From Muribaculaceae bacterium (GTDB lineage: Bacteria > Bacteroidota > Bacteroidia > Bacteroidales > Muribaculaceae), in assembly GCA_022510505.1 (NCBI GenBank), contig JAFLTL010000012.1, positions 1-64,000 on the forward strand: DNA of 64,000 nt, in the 5' to 3' direction. A program made the translations under genes and the position numbers. The notes beneath the pieces were generated by a model. That model ran no database searches, was not told where the DNA came from, and saw only the letters and a list, made by a program, of their open reading frames with translations. Shown here in pieces: positions 16,849 to 24,851 of the stretch; position 1 is the first letter of the stretch; every line of letters starts with the position of its first letter.

Positions 16849-17751
16849 TCACTTTTGGATGTTGCGGGGGTGGTAGAGGAGGATTTCGTCGCGGAGGCGT
16901 GTCCGATCAACATGGAGGTAAATTTCGGTAGTAGCAATGCTTGAATGACCGAGCATTTGCTGAATGATGTTCAGGGGAGCTCCTCCTTCAAGAAGATGTG
17001 TGGCGAAGGAATGTCGTAGAGTGTGGGGAGAAATGGTCTTGTCGATTCCGGCAAGCTCGGCGAGTTGTCGGACGATGATGAACACCATATTGCGGGTCAG
17101 AGCATTTCCTCGACGATTTAAAAAAACTGTATTTTCGGCCTTAGGTTGGATATCAAGCGTGGGACGGTCATCGGTAATCCAGCTTAATAGCAAATGGAGG
17201 GCCGTGTCACTGACCGGCACAATTCGCTGCTTGTTTCCCTTGCCACTTATCATCAAATAGCTCTCATCGGGATAAATGTTGTCAAGTTGCAGGTTCACCA
17301 ATTCCGAAACACGCAGCCCACAACTATAGAAAAGCTCCATCATTGCGCGGTTGCGACGCCCAAGTATATCGGATATGTCACATTCCCCTATCATTGCATT
17401 GATCTCTTCGACTGTCAAAACCTCGGGCAAATGCAACCCTATGTGGGGCATTTCGAGCTGAAGAGCAGGATTGACCGATGTCAGACCCTCAAGTTTCAGG
17501 AATGTATAGAAAGATCGGAGAGAGGATATAAAACGGGCTTGCGTTCGAGGGGAGATCCCCAGATCGTGCATAGCAGCAACAAACCCATGAAGGTCTTCGG
17601 TGGAAACTTTATCGGCTTCCTTTCCTGAGGAAGCCAAAGTCTGTTGAAATTTCAGTATATCGGAGAGATAGGCCTCCCGAGTATTCTCAGTCATTCCCCG
17701 CTCAGCAGTGAGCCATGCGCTGAAAGATCGATTTACTCGGTTATAATCCAT
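16849..17751 (-). CDS. xerD: Tyrosine recombinase XerD
   Basis: A site-specific tyrosine recombinase of 300 aa that, with XerC, resolves chromosome dimers at dif beside the division septum. The N-terminal SAM-like DNA-binding domain (about 1-90) begins with SFSAWLTAERGMTENTREAY. The catalytic domain shows the Arg in YSCGLRVSELVNL, the H-x-x-R box in SPHTLRHSFATHLLEGG, LGHSS, and the Tyr nucleophile in TTEIYLHVD. The C-terminus LLYHPR is typical of XerD. Length and motifs are complete. It is followed by aroA upstream with a 7-base gap and is probably last in a minus-strand operon. It is a core gene, not part of the neighbouring element. Confidence 0.92.
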   Translation of the reverse strand: MDYNRVNRSFSAWLTAERGMTENTREAYLSDILKFQQTLASSGKEADKVSTEDLHGFVAAMHDLGISPRTQARFISSLRSFYTFLKLEGLTSVNPALQLEMPHIGLHLPEVLTVEEINAMIGECDISDILGRRNRAMMELFYSCGLRVSELVNLQLDNIYPDESYLMISGKGNKQRIVPVSDTALHLLLSWITDDRPTLDIQPKAENTVFLNRRGNALTRNMVFIIVRQLAELAGIDKTISPHTLRHSFATHLLEGGAPLNIIQQMLGHSSIATTEIYLHVDRTRLRDEILLYHPRNIQK

Positions 17752-17758
17752 GTCAGTC

Positions 17759-19000
17759 CTATTGTTTACCTACTTCCTCGAGTACAAAACCTGCCGAACG
17801 GAGATCATCCCAAAATCCCGGATAGGATTTGCTCACCACCTCCACGTTTTTGACGACAAGTCCCGGATAATAGATAGCTGCCGGAGCAAAAGCCATGGCC
17901 ATACGGTGATCATCGTAGGTATCTATCACCGGCTCCTCGAAAAGCGGATGAATTGCACCTTCCCAAGTCAAGGAATCATCACGGGTTATTTCCACTATAT
18001 ATCCAAGCTTGTCAAGTTCCCTACGTAAGGCATCCAGACGGTCGGTCTCCTTGATTCTCAACGTTGAGAGTCCGGTCAATGTGAACGGAACGCGAAGAAG
18101 CGCAGCAGTTACCGCAACGGTTTGGGCCAAGTCGGGATTCTCCGACATGTCGAAATTTATCCTCGAATGCACTTCGGGGTGAACTGTGAAGGTCAGTTCG
18201 TCATCTTCTTCCTCCACAAGGAGTCCCAGAGGTTCGAACAATTCCACCAATCTCCTGTCACCCTGCATGCTGTCATCGGAAAGACCGGGCACTTTCACCT
18301 CACCCGCAGCCAAGGTTACGATTTCGGCCCAATAAGATGCAGCACTCCAATCTTTTTCGGCTGCATCTCCTTCCGGCACTTCATAGAAACCTGGCCGGAC
18401 CGTCACCGAATCGTTGTCAACCTCCACCTCTATACCGCGGTCGGTCATCATCTTGGCTGTCATCAGGATGTAGGGTCTCGAAACCACCTCTCCCACAAGT
18501 TGAAGATGCAAACCGTTTCTCATCAAAGGAGCTATCATCATCAGCGCCGAAATATACTGAGAGCTGACCGATGCATCGATCGATAATGTTCCTCCCGAAA
18601 GTTCCTTACCCCTAATTTTCAAAGGAGGATAACCGTCGCGCAAAACATAGGATATATCAGCACCCAGGGATCGCAATGCATCGACAAGCGGTCCAATCGG
18701 TCGGTTCCTCATTCGCTCGCTGCCATCAAGCACTACATCTGATTCTTTTATTACCGAGAAATAGGCGGTCAGAAACCTCATTGCGGTGCCCGCCGCACCA
18801 ATATTTATCTCCCCAAGCGGTTCACGGTTCAAAGCATAGATGATTGCTTTCGAATCGTCACAGTCGGGAAGCGAGAATTCTTGAGGATTTCCCGGTGTTA
18901 ATGCCTTCATTATAAGCGCACGGTTAGCCACACTCTTCGAAAGCGGCAAGTTTACCACAGCCTCGAGATATTCTTCAGGAGGATAAATTCTATAATCCAT
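17759..19000 (-). CDS. aroA: 3-phosphoshikimate 1-carboxyvinyltransferase (EPSP synthase)
   Basis: An enzyme of the shikimate pathway (413 aa) that joins phosphoenolpyruvate to shikimate-3-phosphate. It contains the substrate-binding stretch LPLSKSVANRALIMKAL near the N-terminus, GAAGTAMRFLTAY, the region NPDLAQTVAVTAALL, the motif LRIKETDRLDALRRELDKLG, and YDDHRMAMAFAPAA. It is somewhat shorter than the E. coli enzyme (427 aa), as in other Bacteroidota. The start is ATG 19000, 7 bases after ispF. It supplies chorismate, which the isochorismate synthase in this window also uses. Confidence 0.93.
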   Translation of the reverse strand: MDYRIYPPEEYLEAVVNLPLSKSVANRALIMKALTPGNPQEFSLPDCDDSKAIIYALNREPLGEINIGAAGTAMRFLTAYFSVIKESDVVLDGSERMRNRPIGPLVDALRSLGADISYVLRDGYPPLKIRGKELSGGTLSIDASVSSQYISALMMIAPLMRNGLHLQLVGEVVSRPYILMTAKMMTDRGIEVEVDNDSVTVRPGFYEVPEGDAAEKDWSAASYWAEIVTLAAGEVKVPGLSDDSMQGDRRLVELFEPLGLLVEEEDDELTFTVHPEVHSRINFDMSENPDLAQTVAVTAALLRVPFTLTGLSTLRIKETDRLDALRRELDKLGYIVEITRDDSLTWEGAIHPLFEEPVIDTYDDHRMAMAFAPAAIYYPGLVVKNVEVVSKSYPGFWDDLRSAGFVLEEVGKQ

Positions 19001-19007
19001 TGCAGTT

Positions 19008-19487
19008 CTACTTATCGTTGTAAATCAAGGCCACTGCTTGAGCTGCTATTCCCTCACCGCGTCCTGTAAATCCAAGATGTTCGGTAGTAGTAGCCTTTAT
19101 CGAAACCGAATCCAATGGGATTTCCAAGTCGGCTGCCACATTCTCGGTCATCTTTTCAATGTGAGGCAACATTTTCGGTGCTTGAGCTATAATAGTCAGG
19201 TCGACATTGGATATCATGAATCCTTTTGTTCTAACCAATTCCACAACTGCGCGCAAAAGTCTACGTGAGTCGGCACCTTTCCATTGCGGGTCGGTATCGG
19301 GAAAATGATAACCTATATCATGCAACGCCGCAGCCCCAAGTAAGGCATCAGAAATGGCATGCAACGCCACATCGGCGTCGCTGTGACCCAACAAGCCCTT
19401 TTCATAGGGTATATTCACCCCACAGATTACCAAATCACGCCCTTCGACGAGTTGGTGAACATCATATCCTTGTCCTATCCTAAACAT
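19008..19487 (-). CDS. ispF: 2-C-methyl-D-erythritol 2,4-cyclodiphosphate synthase
   Basis: The fifth enzyme of the non-mevalonate isoprenoid pathway (159 aa), which cyclises CDP-methylerythritol phosphate and releases CMP. The zinc-binding motif GYDVHQL (Asp8 and His10 by my count), [19 protein letters not shown] with the third zinc ligand His, and the C-terminal [20 protein letters not shown] are all present. It forms a homotrimer in known homologues. Its start (ATG 19487) overlaps the 3' end of holA by 13 bases, so translation is probably coupled. Confidence 0.95.
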   Translation of the reverse strand: MFRIGQGYDVHQLVEGRDLVICGVNIPYEKGLLGHSDADVALHAISDALLGAAALHDIGYHFPDTDPQWKGADSRRLLRAVVELVRTKGFMISNVDLTIIAQAPKMLPHIEKMTENVAADLEIPLDSVSIKATTTEHLGFTGRGEGIAAQAVALIYNDK

Positions 19488-20491
19488 ATTCTCATCACTA
19501 AATCTTCCATCAGGTCGGTTATATTCTGTCGGCTTCCGATTCCTTTACCCTGTGTATCAACCTGCCTGATTAACCTTATTGCTTTCAAAACTTCGGTGGC
19601 GGAATAATACTTTGTACAGGTTCGACTGTCATCAAGACCATAAGAATTACTTTTTCCCAGGGCCAGCATGAGGTCACGATCGGAACCGGGGGTATAGAAG
19701 GCCACCATAGCGTTAGAGAACAGAGTGAAAATGTTCGAAAGTGTCAGAACCCACGGGTTATTCTTTTGATTGTTATTGAGATAACGAATAATTGTCATGG
19801 CCTTGGGTGTGTCACGTCGTGCAAGTGCTTTCACAAGCTCAAAGCTGTTGTATTCTTTGCTGACTCCTATGTTCTTCTCTATCACTTCCGGAGTGATTGT
19901 ACCTCCCCGGGGTAGCAAAAGCGTCAGCTTCTCTATTTCGTTATATAGACGAGACAAATCGGTTCCGATGAAATCGGCCAGCATCCTGACACCCTTACTG
20001 TCGATTTTCAACGAATGTTGGTTGACAAAATCGAGAATCAAAGGCTGAAGATCCCGGTCATACTTGATTTTTTGGAACTCGGCTACCTGACCACCACCCT
20101 TTTTGACCGCTTCGGTGAATTCCTTGCAGGCGAGTTTCTCACCGCGAGCCACAATGACCAAAACAGTTGTCGGCGAGGGCTCTTTGGCATAGGGAGCCAG
20201 TTTGTTGACCCATTTGCCACCACCTCCCTGCACATTCTGCACCTCTTTTACTATAACCACCAGTTTATCGGCCATCATCGGATAGCGACGTGCGATATCC
20301 ATGACATCATCAGGACTCTTCTCTATCGCATAAAGGGTAAACCGGTTGAACGGACGGTCAGCTTCAGGCAGATATTCCTCGAAAAGTTCAGTCAGCGCAT
20401 CACTATAGTAGGCCTCCTCACCATGAAGAAAGTATATAGGTGCGAGATTTCTATCCTTTAAGTCTTTCTTAATACTATCGAAAGTTGCCAT
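19475..20491 (-). CDS. holA: DNA polymerase III subunit delta
   Basis: The delta subunit of the clamp loader (338 aa), which opens the beta clamp so it can be placed on DNA. The N-terminal domain has [19 protein letters not shown], the degenerate AAA+ pattern of HolA, and later [11 protein letters not shown]. The middle carries [18 protein letters not shown], characteristic of the family, and the C-terminal collar domain is helical. I start at ATG 20491 instead of TTG 20497, which would add only two residues. The dnaN gene for the clamp itself lies 4 kb away on the same strand. Confidence 0.9.
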   Translation of the reverse strand: MATFDSIKKDLKDRNLAPIYFLHGEEAYYSDALTELFEEYLPEADRPFNRFTLYAIEKSPDDVMDIARRYPMMADKLVVIVKEVQNVQGGGGKWVNKLAPYAKEPSPTTVLVIVARGEKLACKEFTEAVKKGGGQVAEFQKIKYDRDLQPLILDFVNQHSLKIDSKGVRMLADFIGTDLSRLYNEIEKLTLLLPRGGTITPEVIEKNIGVSKEYNSFELVKALARRDTPKAMTIIRYLNNNQKNNPWVLTLSNIFTLFSNAMVAFYTPGSDRDLMLALGKSNSYGLDDSRTCTKYYSATEVLKAIRLIRQVDTQGKGIGSRQNITDLMEDLVMRICLG

Positions 20492-20497
20492 TGTCAA

Positions 20498-20881
20498 TCA
20501 TAAACAGTTTCGGAGAATCCACCATGTAAAGAAAAGAACTATATAGACCCAGGCAGCCTCCCGTCCTAGAAAAATTCTTCTTACCATTGATCCCGAGTTT
20601 CCTTTGACTTGGGTTGCCACGAAAACAGCAGTCAGATAGGGCACTCCAATCACGAGAAAAAGATTGTAGTTCACCGCTTCAGTGAATCTGCCGTGTAGAA
20701 ATGCATGGCCTGCCCTCAGAGCCCCGCATGACGGACAGTCAAGTCCCGTCAACATCTTGAATCCGCATTTCGGCATCCAAACTGCCTCCATCGGGTTAAA
20801 AAAATACAAGGCAACAATAATGGCAACCAGGACAACCGGAATCAAAGCCTTGATCAATAGATTCCTGTCAGGACGCCACAC
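20498..20881 (-). CDS. DUF2752 membrane protein
   Basis: A small membrane protein of 127 aa with about three hydrophobic segments (residues 10-28, 74-92 and 106-124). The conserved DUF2752 core is present: FFNPMEAVWMPKCGF, then GLDCPSCGALRAGHAFLHG with its C-P-x-C-G-x-x-R/T pattern. The Cys pair could bind metal or form a disulfide; the function is unknown. Its start lies 28 bases inside the upstream GYF/CD225 gene, so the two are tightly coupled. A short gap of 6 bases separates it from holA. Confidence 0.8.
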   Translation of the reverse strand: MWRPDRNLLIKALIPVVLVAIIVALYFFNPMEAVWMPKCGFKMLTGLDCPSCGALRAGHAFLHGRFTEAVNYNLFLVIGVPYLTAVFVATQVKGNSGSMVRRIFLGREAAWVYIVLFFTWWILRNCL

Positions 20882-21321
20882 ATCACCATAATAAAATACA
20901 ACCCTCCTAACACAAACGACGTGACGGCCGACGCTATGGCCCAGTTCCGCGCCAGAAGCGATTTGCGTCGCGCGTTTTCATAATTGCCTCTCATCCATTC
21001 CGAATCCACTTGAGAAGCATATACTATCGAAACGATTCCTAACGGCAGACAGCAAAGTATTGTGGTCAATATTGCCCAGACAAGGTTGGTGGGCGGACAC
21101 TGCGAGCGGTCGGGCGACGACATGTAAGGACTTCCCGGTGCATAGCCGGGAGAAGGCAAAATGTATGGTGCAAGCTCGGGAATCTCTCCAGCCGGTTGCC
21201 AGTTGGCCATCCCGGGACACCACACCCGTGTTTGGGCCGTCACTCCAAGCGCAGTGAACTGTGTCGGATAAACCGGTCCGCACTGCCGGTTCTGGTTATC
21301 AAGATAATAGTATTGGGTCAT
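20854..21321 (-). CDS. GYF_2 and CD225 (dispanin-like) membrane protein
   Basis: A protein of 155 aa with two parts. Residues 1-55 form a GYF_2-type domain (YYYLDNQNRQCGP and RVWCPGMANWQPAGEIPEL). After a Pro-rich linker, residues 75-150 form a CD225/dispanin module, with PPTNLVWAILTTILCCLPLG, IVYASQVDSEW, a loop with YENARRKSLLARNWAI, and a final membrane helix. The same architecture is common in Bacteroidota; the CD225 fold is shared with animal IFITM proteins, but the bacterial role is not known. It is the first gene of the unit and overlaps DUF2752 by 28 bases. Confidence 0.85.
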   Translation of the reverse strand: MTQYYYLDNQNRQCGPVYPTQFTALGVTAQTRVWCPGMANWQPAGEIPELAPYILPSPGYAPGSPYMSSPDRSQCPPTNLVWAILTTILCCLPLGIVSIVYASQVDSEWMRGNYENARRKSLLARNWAIASAVTSFVLGGLYFIMVMCGVLTGIY

Positions 21322-21346
21322 GAGCTGAAACTTTTATGATACAACA

Positions 21347-21378
21347 CAAATTTAATCAAAAATCATCACACATGCTAA
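21347..21378 (-). promoter_or_regulatory. Possible promoter of the GYF/CD225 operon
   Basis: On the minus strand there is a -7 box TAAATTTG (21347-21354) with TTAG twenty bases upstream (21375-21378), a three-of-four match to TTTG. It lies about 25 bases before the start at 21321. The rest of 21379-21495 shows nothing recognisable apart from a few short AGCTAT/AGCT repeats. Confidence 0.45.
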
Positions 21379-21495
21379 TTATGTTATTCTGTCGTTATAT
21401 CGTTATGTAGCCATATCATTGAGCTATAACCTTTAGCTATTAGCTGTTCAAGTTGCGATATTTGCTAACATTGTCAGCTCAGCTGATTAACAACA

Positions 21496-21933
21496 TCAAC
21501 GCCTCAGCATCTTGATGACTCTACTGACTACGCCCCACACCGTGAATTCGTCCTCGGGAGTAATCAAAAACGGCGGAAATTTTTTGTTTGCCGGACGAAG
21601 CCATATCCTACCTTGGCGTTTCTCGCTCAAATCGATATATTTCATCGTGAACTCTCCGTCGATGAAAGCTACCACAATGTCACCGTTCTTAGCTTCCAAA
21701 GCACGGTCGATTACCAATATGTCACCTTCGTCTATACCTGCTTCGATCATCGACAAACCGCTAACTTTGGCATAGAAAGTGGCCTCGGGGTGTTCGATCA
21801 GATCCCGGTTTAAATCGAACGTTCTGTCCATGTAGTCCTGGGATGGACTCGGAAATCCGGCCTTGATGTAATCGGCCATGGGCAAATCAAGGGATGTTGA
21901 AAACTCCCCTTTTAAAAATTCCAATTCTTTCAT
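21496..21933 (-). CDS. umuD: UmuD-like S24 self-cleaving peptidase, no umuC nearby
   Basis: A LexA/UmuD-type protein of 145 aa without a DNA-binding domain. The self-cleavage site Ala-Gly lies in IKAGFPSPSQDYMD near residue 25, the Ser nucleophile is in SGLSMIEAGI, and the general-base Lys is in EAKNGDIVVAF. In the SOS response such a protein is cut after RecA activation and forms part of a translesion polymerase with UmuC. No umuC is found within this window, and the 174 bases downstream are non-coding. The ATG shares one base with the stop of DUF4835 (TGATG), so it is translated with that gene. It could instead be a regulator or partner of a polymerase encoded elsewhere. Confidence 0.85.
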   Translation of the reverse strand: MKELEFLKGEFSTSLDLPMADYIKAGFPSPSQDYMDRTFDLNRDLIEHPEATFYAKVSGLSMIEAGIDEGDILVIDRALEAKNGDIVVAFIDGEFTMKYIDLSEKRQGRIWLRPANKKFPPFLITPEDEFTVWGVVSRVIKMLRR

Positions 21934-22835
21934 CAGTTGTTTCCCTTTCTAATTTTTTCGATTTTTGTGATATCGGTAGGATAAATTTCTTCCAAAAGTT
22001 TTAAAATCTTTGTTTTCTCATCACCGGTCCCTTTCATGTAGATTTCGACTATCTCATCAAGCTTTGCATCACGGAACATTGCGATGCCAACACTCATGGG
22101 GGCATTAGTATAAACCTCGGAAAGATTTCCGATCAAAGTCTCGGTTATATTTTCGCGAGCCTTAACGACTCCCGACGACATTTCGTCGAGACCGTTACGG
22201 TGATAGGTATAAAGCAAATCACGCAACTTCGATGTCGACGGTTCGGTCCATGCAGCCAGTACAGCCGAACGGTTCCGTGAGTCTTCAAAACGACGCCAGC
22301 CAGTCTCTCCCGAACTTTGCCCCATCTTCACAACCTCATCGACACGTTGAAAAGCAGCGTCGCCACCCCTGGGAGAGAAGGAGTCACTGTCGAGAGCTAT
22401 AATCAGGTAGGCATAGAAATTCAATATGGCAGTCAGCTGGCTTTCCATCGTTGTCGTAGAGAATATCAACGGCTCGTATTGCCGATAATCAAACTGAACG
22501 TTCTGATCGCGGAAATTTACCATCGGGGTGATATAACTGCTCCCATATACCGGTCGGGTCGACTGAATTTGCAACTCACCCGACAAGCGGTCGTTGCCAT
22601 ATTCCTTTACAGTCAGAAACAAACTGCAGTCAATCTTCTCGTTGTCACCGAACCGGGCATCGGTGAACGACGTGTTGTTCATATAGTCGGTTATAGCGTT
22701 TTCAAGAGTCTTGAAAACCTCCCGGGAAGTTGTCTCTACCTGATCGGCATTAACCTCTACCCTGCAGTTCAGTTCCTGAGAAAGAAGAACCATCGGCTGC
22801 AGTAGAAGAAGAAATATAAGAATTATTCTGTCCAA
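21933..22835 (-). CDS. DUF4835 family secreted protein (PorD-like)
   Basis: An exported protein of 300 aa with a hydrophobic N-terminus (IILIFLLLLQPMVLLSQ) ending in a likely signal peptidase site. The start must be TTG 22835, since no ATG lies upstream in frame before the coaBC stop; it overlaps coaBC by 13 bases. The body contains FKTLENAITDYMNNTSFTD and LSGELQIQSTRPVYGSSY, which fit DUF4835. I recall this family as including a type IX secretion-associated protein, PorD, in Porphyromonas, but no other type IX genes are in this window. Conserved Bacteroidota order dnaN - exonuclease - coaBC - DUF4835 is kept here. Confidence 0.75.
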   Translation of the reverse strand: MDRIILIFLLLLQPMVLLSQELNCRVEVNADQVETTSREVFKTLENAITDYMNNTSFTDARFGDNEKIDCSLFLTVKEYGNDRLSGELQIQSTRPVYGSSYITPMVNFRDQNVQFDYRQYEPLIFSTTTMESQLTAILNFYAYLIIALDSDSFSPRGGDAAFQRVDEVVKMGQSSGETGWRRFEDSRNRSAVLAAWTEPSTSKLRDLLYTYHRNGLDEMSSGVVKARENITETLIGNLSEVYTNAPMSVGIAMFRDAKLDEIVEIYMKGTGDEKTKILKLLEEIYPTDITKIEKIRKGNN

Positions 22836-24049
22836 TCGTAATACAAGGATACGATGTTGTTTATCTCTTCGGCAACCTCTTTCTTTGACAACAGCGGAAG
22901 GTCCTTTATAACGTCAATAGTTTCGACTTTACCAAGTATTTTGACTTTGTTGGTATCGGTGCCGAAACATGCGCCCTCGTCGCGCATTGAATTGAGAACT
23001 ATAAAATTTAAATTCTTCTCTCTCAATTTACGTCGAGCGTTCTCTTCCTCGTTATTTGTCTCCAAAGCAAATCCGATCAACATTTGGGGATCGCGCTTCA
23101 TTTCTCCGAGCCGCTTGGCTATGTCGGGATTCTTTACCAATTCCAGCTCAAAATCCCCTGTTGTTTCCCTTTTGATTTTCGTGTCGCTGTAATTTTTAGG
23201 ACGGTAATCGGCCACTGCTGCCGAAAGAATGGCGACATCAACGTCGGGGAAGATGGACACACATTCCTTTTCCATCTCTTCAGCGCTTTCGACCTTTTTC
23301 ACCGTTATGCCTTCAACCGAGGTAGTGATGGAAACCGGACCGCTTACGAGAGTCACATCAGCTCCTCTCAGAGCAGCATTCTCAGCTATCGCATAACCCA
23401 TCTTGCCGCTCGAGAAATTACCGATATAGCGCACCGGATCAATCCTTTCAATCGTAGGACCTGCCGTAACGAGTATTCTCATGCCCGTCAAATCCCTAGT
23501 ATCAGTTCCTATCCTATAATCTACAGCCTCGAAAATTTTCTCAGGCTCTTCCATTCGACCTTTCCCAACAAGACCGCTGGCCAACTCCCCTTCGGCAGGC
23601 ATGATAATCGTCGCACCGAAAGATCGCAGTTTCTCGATATTCGCTACAGTCGAAGGATGTGACATCATGTCAAGGTCCATGGCCGGCGCCACAAAAACCT
23701 TTCCACGGGTGGAAAGATAGGAAGTCACAAGCATGTTGTCGGCTATGCCATTGGCCATCTTTCCAATAGTGGAAGCCGTGGCAGGCGCTACGACAAACGC
23801 ATCGGCCCAGAGTCCCAGGTCAACATGGCTGTGCCATTCCCCGGTATTGGCGGTGAAGAATTCCGAAATGACCGGTCGCCGACTCAATGTGGCGAAAGTC
23901 AACGGTCGGACAAATTCTTTGGCAGCCTCGGTCATGACAACCTGAACCTCAGCCCCGGCCTTAACGAACAGGCGGAGGAGAGATACGGACTTATAGGCAG
24001 CTATGCCACCTGTCACACCTAAAACGATATGTTTTCCGTTAAGCGACAA
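22823..24049 (-). CDS. coaBC: Bifunctional phosphopantothenoylcysteine synthetase/decarboxylase
   Basis: Two consecutive steps of coenzyme A synthesis in one protein of 408 aa. The N-terminal flavin-binding CoaC half has KHIVLGVTGGIAAYKSVSLL, the active-site His in the WHSHVDL segment, and APAMDLDMMSH. The C-terminal CoaB half has RILVTAGPTIERIDPVRYIG, NFSSGKMGYAIAENAALRGA, and FALETNN. The start is TTG 24049 (M-S-L-N-G-K-H); no ATG is close by in frame. It sits between the DnaQ-like gene (15 bases) and DUF4835 (overlap), in a minus-strand operon led by dnaN. Confidence 0.95.
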   Translation of the reverse strand: MSLNGKHIVLGVTGGIAAYKSVSLLRLFVKAGAEVQVVMTEAAKEFVRPLTFATLSRRPVISEFFTANTGEWHSHVDLGLWADAFVVAPATASTIGKMANGIADNMLVTSYLSTRGKVFVAPAMDLDMMSHPSTVANIEKLRSFGATIIMPAEGELASGLVGKGRMEEPEKIFEAVDYRIGTDTRDLTGMRILVTAGPTIERIDPVRYIGNFSSGKMGYAIAENAALRGADVTLVSGPVSITTSVEGITVKKVESAEEMEKECVSIFPDVDVAILSAAVADYRPKNYSDTKIKRETTGDFELELVKNPDIAKRLGEMKRDPQMLIGFALETNNEEENARRKLREKNLNFIVLNSMRDEGACFGTDTNKVKILGKVETIDVIKDLPLLSKKEVAEEINNIVSLYYDWTE

Positions 24050-24064
24050 TTTAACAAAATCTTC

Positions 24065-24835
24065 TTAAGAACCCTTTCTCATTGTGTTCATCACCCGGTT
24101 AAGAACAGCTTTTGTATCGGTGGGAAAATCACTTTCCATTATCCACCCGTAATAGCCGGGATCATCCTTCAATACTTTCCTAAGGTCTTTTCCTTTATAT
24201 TTTCCGAAATTTATCAGAACAGTTCCTTTGTCATCCCGAACGAACCGGCCCATGAGATCGACATTCCTTGATGAATTGGAAAATTCGGCCAAACCCTGAA
24301 TATCCTGCGGGAGGTCGTCATATCTTTCCAATTGGGCCAGAAACACCTCGTAGGTTGCGCGAGTGTCGGCATTGGCCGAATGGGCATCCTCAAGATTTTT
24401 GTCACAGTAGAAACGATAGGCGGCAACAAGGTTGCGCGGCTCTTTCTTATGGAAAATTGTCTGCACGTCAACAAGACGCGCCTCAGAAATATCAAACCTG
24501 ACCTTAGCCCTCGACATTTCTTCAATCAGCAAAGGCAAGTCAAACTTCGTCGAGTTGAATCCTCCAATGTCGCAACCTTCAAAGGAGTCGGCAATCTTTT
24601 GGGCTACTTCCTCGAATTTCGGACAGTGGGCCACATCCTCATCGAATATGTGATGAACGTTGGACGCCTCGACAGGAATGGGCATTCCAGGATTAATCCT
24701 CAACGTTCGTTCTTTCGGCTCATTTTCACCCGGCCGGACTTTCAACATCGAAATTTCAACGATTCGGTCTTTGGTGACGTTAGTACCGGTGGTTTCGAGG
24801 TCAAAGAAAATAATCGGACGTTCTAACTTCAACAT
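24065..24835 (-). CDS. DNA polymerase III epsilon-like 3'-5' exonuclease
   Basis: A DEDDh exonuclease of 256 aa, started at ATG 24835 (a TTG at 24844 is possible but adds three residues). Motif I is FFDLETTG, motif II includes GFNSTKFDLPLLIEEM, and motif III DAHSANADTRAT carries the catalytic His and Asp. It probably proofreads or trims 3' ends of DNA. The C-terminal third has a second small domain with INFGKYKGKDLRKVLKDDP, often seen after the exonuclease domain in Bacteroidota. It lies 16 bases after dnaN, which fits a role with the replisome. It is not closely similar to the shorter exonuclease at 11986. Confidence 0.9.
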   Translation of the reverse strand: MLKLERPIIFFDLETTGTNVTKDRIVEISMLKVRPGENEPKERTLRINPGMPIPVEASNVHHIFDEDVAHCPKFEEVAQKIADSFEGCDIGGFNSTKFDLPLLIEEMSRAKVRFDISEARLVDVQTIFHKKEPRNLVAAYRFYCDKNLEDAHSANADTRATYEVFLAQLERYDDLPQDIQGLAEFSNSSRNVDLMGRFVRDDKGTVLINFGKYKGKDLRKVLKDDPGYYGWIMESDFPTDTKAVLNRVMNTMRKGS

Positions 24836-24851
24836 CTTCTTCAAAAGTCGG

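Noticed and set aside
16849-17751. xerD as integrase of the neighbouring element
   Set aside because: It has the full XerD pattern, host-like base composition and sits in a housekeeping operon outside the right junction.
23084-23662. Long plus-strand frame of 192 aa opposite coaBC
   Set aside because: It lies fully antisense to a clear coaBC gene and has no recognisable protein features.
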